Source of the DNA: Lycorma delicatula
Taxonomy: Eukaryota > Arthropoda > Insecta > Hemiptera > Fulgoridae
NCBI RefSeq assembly: GCF_047948215.1
Contig: NC_134455.1
Coordinates: forward strand, 305,368,147 to 305,432,146
Direction of reading: 5' to 3'
DNA length: 64,000 bases
Each line of letters opens with the position of its first letter. The stretch's first letter is position 1. The position numbers and the translations under genes are program-made. Below, in pieces: positions 63,083 to 64,000 of this stretch. The notes under the pieces are model-generated. The model was given only the letters and a program-made list of their open reading frames with translations, was not told where the DNA came from and ran no database searches.

Positions 63083-64000
63083 TAATTTTTTTTGGTGTAT
63101 ATCTTTATTTACAACCAGTTTCCTGAACGACAAAACTATAAGTAATAATGAAGTGAAAGGGAAGCATTCAGTGATACAATTCAAGACAATATAAAAGGTT
63201 TAAACGAAGAACAGTAAAATAAAAAGTATAACGAATAAAAATATAACTAAGCGTAAAAAAGTACAGACAATTCAACAATTAATTGTTAAGAAGAAAATAA
63301 AAATTAAATGGTAACATAACTTAACATAGGAATAGTCAACAATAATATGAATCGGCTAACAAAACAGAGTCAACAATTAAGCATAAAATAATTGTCACAA
63401 GTCATATATGAGAAACAAAGAAGACATAACAAATTAACTCTGGTCACATATAAGAAACAAAGTCGAAACCACAAAATTTAAACAATTCATAAACTACAAA
63501 ACAAAAGAATTTAACTAAATTAAAATAATTCATAAATATTATCAGCAAAATTTCAGTAAGAAAAGAATAATATTCAACGCACAACATCCTCCAGATTCAA
63601 TACGTGCTGCCTCTTCAGTCATCTCCGTCTTCACTATTATTCAAAAGTTTAACAGGCAGATGGTTTTCGTACGCGTTAAACTTAAATACATAATTTGAAC
63701 TTAGCTGGTGAATTTCTTCACAAATAGATGGCATCCCAAGGTAATCGTGGATATCCTCGTTCCTTGCAAACCATGGCGCCTCCGAAATGTTCCTCAGCAC
63801 TTTGCTCTGGAACCTTTGAATGAAGTCGATATTGCTGTTGCTTGCCGTACCCAAAATTTGTATCCCATATTGCTTTACAAACACCTTGTACAACAAAGTT
63901 CGTTATTTAATGATAACACGGACTCTCTTCTTAATAACCGGTACTCTTTAAGCTTGATATTTAATTCTTTTCTCTTTTCTCTCACGTGAATTTTTTTCGG
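63083..64000 (-). pseudogene. Jockey-like LINE, 3' fragment (second family), copy 2, cut by the window edge
   Basis: The frame 63615-63896 on the minus strand reads KVFVKQYGIQILGTASNSN, then FIQRFQSKVLRNISEAPWF and YLGMPSICEEIHQLSSNYV, ending FNAYENHLPVKLLNNSED. It keeps a single frame better than the 56.5-kb copy. Upstream, the part after 63896 aligns with 56490-56580 of that copy in a different frame. The 3'UTR runs to about 63083 and ends AACTGGTTGTAAATAAAG plus an A-run. More of the element may lie beyond 64000. Confidence 0.8.

Noticed and set aside
63708..63989. 93-codon plus-strand frame at the right edge
   Set aside because: Antisense of the LINE C-terminal frame on the minus strand.

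Overview
The window is AT-rich, repeat-dense animal DNA and reads as part of an insect genome. A hemipteran-like host is plausible from the mix of Jockey-like and RTE-like LINEs, tRNA-derived SINEs and a Mutator-type transposase remnant, but that is inference. Only one convincing host gene exon is present: the last coding exon of an odd-skipped family C2H2 zinc-finger transcription factor (odd/bowl/sob group), minus strand, 5557-6697. It starts inside a zinc finger at a clean splice acceptor, carries three more complete fingers, then a Ser-Pro-rich 11-residue tandem repeat, and ends in an eh1-like Groucho-binding motif.

I found no exon for the preceding fingers between 6698 and 64000. The simplest reading is that most of the window upstream of this exon is one very long intron, at least 57 kb, filled with transposon debris. 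That debris includes at least six Jockey-like non-LTR 3' fragments (about 20.0, 28.0, 43.3-45.5, 54.0-55.1 minus, 56.5 and 63.1-64.0 minus), two RTE-like fragments (31.8 and 50.5 kb), one other LINE C-terminus (9.8 kb minus) and a Mutator-like transposase C-terminus (27.4 kb). There are also more than a dozen tRNA-headed SINE copies in several families, plus pairs of non-coding dispersed repeats. All transposon genes seen are broken by stops, frameshifts or truncation.

The 1-5.5 kb region lies downstream of the gene and holds SINE remnants, one GC-richer patch and one short protein-like reading frame that I cannot identify. From 8 to 10.8 kb there is a truncated antisense U2 snRNA-like sequence, a perfect 25-bp hairpin and a cluster of LINE and SINE pieces. 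Local GC-rich islands at 13.9, 17.0, 23.7-24.1 and 60.3 kb stand out from the AT-rich background and are candidates for regulatory elements or unrecognised exons. The rest is AT-rich sequence with TA, CA and TAA microsatellites.

There is no operon-like or new multi-gene system here. The observations most worth following are the coding minisatellite in the zinc-finger gene, the very long intron that splits a finger, a recurrent class of tight-loop perfect hairpins (one of which looks like an inverted duplication when compared with its sister copy), the U2 fragment, and a SINE nested in a LINE with a recognisable target-site duplication.
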